64,000 nucleotides of DNA from Yersinia frederiksenii ATCC 33641 (GTDB taxonomy: Bacteria; Pseudomonadota; Gammaproteobacteria; Enterobacterales; Enterobacteriaceae), in the NCBI RefSeq assembly GCF_000754805.1, contig NZ_KN150731.1:2777886-2841885 (forward strand). Direction: 5' to 3'. Below, piece by piece: positions 62,638 through 64,000 of this stretch (positions are counted from its first letter, which is position 1; each line of letters opens with the position of its first letter). Made by a program: the position numbers and the translations under genes. Below the pieces are notes generated by a model. That model was not told where the DNA came from. It did no database searches and was given only the letters and a program-made list of their open reading frames with translations.

Positions 62638-62890
62638 GGCGGACTCCACTCGAACAAGATCAATAAAAGAAAGAAATCAGGATTTTTTGTAACTCATCGT
62701 TTTTGACACACGCCAATATGGCCTGTAGCAAGCCAAAGTGACATGCGAACCGTTTTTCGGTTGTTTTTACGACTCGCATCCCCCTATGATCCTGGAGTAG
62801 TGATCCCAGAGTAGTGGATGCGATCGGAATGGCGGATCATAGCGCAAAAGGAGCAATAGATCCTCCCCTTCCTCACAGATTAGATCCTTT

Positions 62891-62899
62891 TTATCCACA
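62891..62899 (+). promoter_or_regulatory. DnaA box in the dnaA promoter region
   Basis: A perfect TTATCCACA, 254 bases upstream of the dnaA start, next to the GATC cluster. It should serve autoregulation of dnaA as in E. coli. Confidence 0.85.
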
Positions 62900-63052
62900 G
62901 GACATAACTTCTGTTGGGAGTGTAGCCTAGCGCACAGCTTTTCGTGCCCTTCATCGTCAATGATCCCGAAACATTTCAGAATAAACTGAAGTCGCCTTCC
63001 CCTTTTCTGTCAACTGATCCTCATTAATCTTTTAAGGATCACGCGGCGATCC

Positions 63053-63080
63053 TTGCGATTTATTCGGGAGTCCGTATAAT
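63053..63080 (+). promoter_or_regulatory. Sigma-70 promoter of rpmH-rnpA
   Basis: TTGCGA, a 16-base spacer, then a perfect TATAAT, upstream of rpmH by about 260 bases. This is the strongest promoter match in the gap. Confidence 0.65.
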
Positions 63081-63329
63081 CCTCAGCCCTACGTGTGATG
63101 CCTGATCTCTTGATGGTCTTGGCCAAAAAGAAACCAGCGGTGAACACGGACAGGCTCTTGGTAAACTCCCGATACAGAAAACTTCTGTGCGGGCGGGCGC
63201 AATGTCAATTGACTCAGGACTGTACAATTATTACAATCCCGCTTCTTTATATGTTGCGATTGAGGCGTCGGTGTCTTCACTCCGAGCAGCCAAACGCGTT
63301 TACTGAATCAGTAATTATTTTAAGTTTAG

Positions 63330-63482
<153 letters not shown>

Positions 63483-63500
63483 TAAAAGCTAACCATCTAA

Positions 63501-63860
63501 GTGGTTAAGCTAGCATTTCCTAGGGAGTTACGTTTGTTAACTCCCAGTCATTTTACTTTCGTCTTCCAGCAGCCACAACGGGCTGGCACGCCGCAAATCA
63601 CCATCCTCGGCCGCCTGAACGAGCTGGGGCATCCCCGCATTGGTCTCACCGTCGCCAAAAAACATGTCAAACGTGCTCATGAACGTAATCGGATAAAGCG
63701 CTTAGCACGCGAAAGCTTCCGTTTGCATCAGCATACTTTGCCATCAATGGATTTTGTCGTTTTGGTGAAAAAAGGTGTGGCTGACCTCGATAACCGTGCG
63801 TTGACGGAAGCTTTGGAAAAATTATGGCGTCGCCACTGTCGCCAGGCTCCCGCATCCTGA
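63501..63860 (+). CDS. rnpA: Ribonuclease P protein component
   Basis: A 119-residue basic protein, the same length as E. coli RnpA. It supports the catalytic RNA of RNase P in tRNA 5' processing. The RNR motif is [18 protein letters not shown]. It starts with GTG ([16 protein letters not shown]) as in E. coli, and its 3' end overlaps yidD by 37 bases. Confidence 0.98.
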   Translation: MVKLAFPRELRLLTPSHFTFVFQQPQRAGTPQITILGRLNELGHPRIGLTVAKKHVKRAHERNRIKRLARESFRLHQHTLPSMDFVVLVKKGVADLDNRALTEALEKLWRRHCRQAPAS

Positions 63861-64000
63861 TCGGGCTAATCAGGGGCTATCAGCTCGTGATTAGTCCGCT
63901 GTTGGGGCCGCGTTGTCGTTTCCATCCGACATGCTCTCATTACGGAATTGAGGCATTGAGCCGGTTTGGTATGATAAAAGGCAGTTGGTTAACACTGAAA
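63824..64000 (+). CDS. yidD: Membrane protein insertion efficiency factor YidD, 3' end cut by window
   Basis: The first 59 codons ([40 protein letters not shown]) match E. coli YidD, an 85-residue amphipathic protein that helps YidC insert membrane proteins. The conserved CRFxPTCSxYG motif is complete. The frame is still open at the window end. It overlaps rnpA, and the next genes should be yidC and mnmE. Confidence 0.95.
   Translation, partial: MASPLSPGSRILIGLIRGYQLVISPLLGPRCRFHPTCSHYGIEALSRFGMIKGSWLTLK

Larger units (their letters stand above)
62788..63107. promoter_or_regulatory. GATC-rich dnaA/rpmH control region
   Basis: Eleven GATC sites lie within 320 bases, six of them between 62788 and 62886. 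Chance would give one or two. Dam methylation and SeqA binding at GATC clusters in the dnaA promoter time its expression in E. coli. The 704-base dnaA-rpmH gap holds this cluster, one DnaA box, and the rpmH promoter, and no gene was seen in it. Confidence 0.8.

Overview
The window is 64 kb of chromosome from an enterobacterium, almost certainly a Yersinia. The core genes read as close orthologues of Escherichia coli proteins in the same local order: selA-selB, fdoGHI-fdhE-fdhD-sodA-yiiM, mtlADR-yibL, glyQS-tag-yiaC-ghrB-malS-avtA, yidE-ibpBA-yidQ-yidR, and yidA-gyrB-recF-dnaN-dnaA-rpmH-rnpA-yidD. ERIC-type repeats between genes fit the same group. The species cannot be fixed from this sequence alone.

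Layout. 1-3.2 kb: end of a GlxA/AraC-type regulator, the acyltransferase gene wecH and the drug exporter gene mdfA. 3.2-13.4 kb: a selenium and formate block. It holds selB and selA (selenocysteine synthesis and insertion) and fdhE-fdoI-fdoH-fdoG, where fdoG has an in-frame UGA with a bacterial SECIS hairpin, plus divergent fdhD. 13.4-17.1 kb: sodA behind a Fur box, a chemoreceptor behind a sigma-28 promoter, and yiiM. 17.1-21 kb: a decayed toxin-antitoxin pair, yibL, and a MocR-type regulator divergent from a LysE exporter with a long operator palindrome between them. 20.4-24.9 kb: mtlADR with an upstream array of CRP sites. 24.9-30 kb: yiaF, glyS-glyQ, tag, yiaC.

30.2-36.8 kb is the most unusual part: three tandem, AT-rich paralogous genes for large exported proteins. 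The E. coli counterpart of this slot carries bisC and yiaD. Two paralogues begin with a beta-gamma-crystallin-like domain. All three contain a furin-type R-x-(K/R)-R site followed by a hydrophobic segment, a second R-x-P-R site inside a predicted disulfide loop, and a GNAT-like C-terminal domain. They end in HDEL, HQEL and KDEL. This is the architecture expected of exotoxins that travel back to the endoplasmic reticulum of a eukaryotic cell. The third copy carries one nonsense codon.

36.8-47.7 kb: a SufR-like regulator divergent from an MFS pump with paired CAAG-N6-CTTG operators, then ghrB, malS with MalT boxes, avtA, yidE, and ibpB-ibpA with a sigma-32 promoter and RNA thermometers, then yidQ. 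47.8-52.6 kb: yidR and a complete EcoRII-type restriction-modification-Vsr module. 52.7-55.3 kb: a small amino-acid operon (YheO/DauR-like regulator, PLP dehydratase, ornithine-cyclodeaminase-like reductase). 55.4-64 kb: yidA and the replication operon dnaA-dnaN-recF-gyrB, divergent from rpmH-rnpA-yidD across a control region rich in GATC sites with a DnaA box. oriC itself is not visible in the window.
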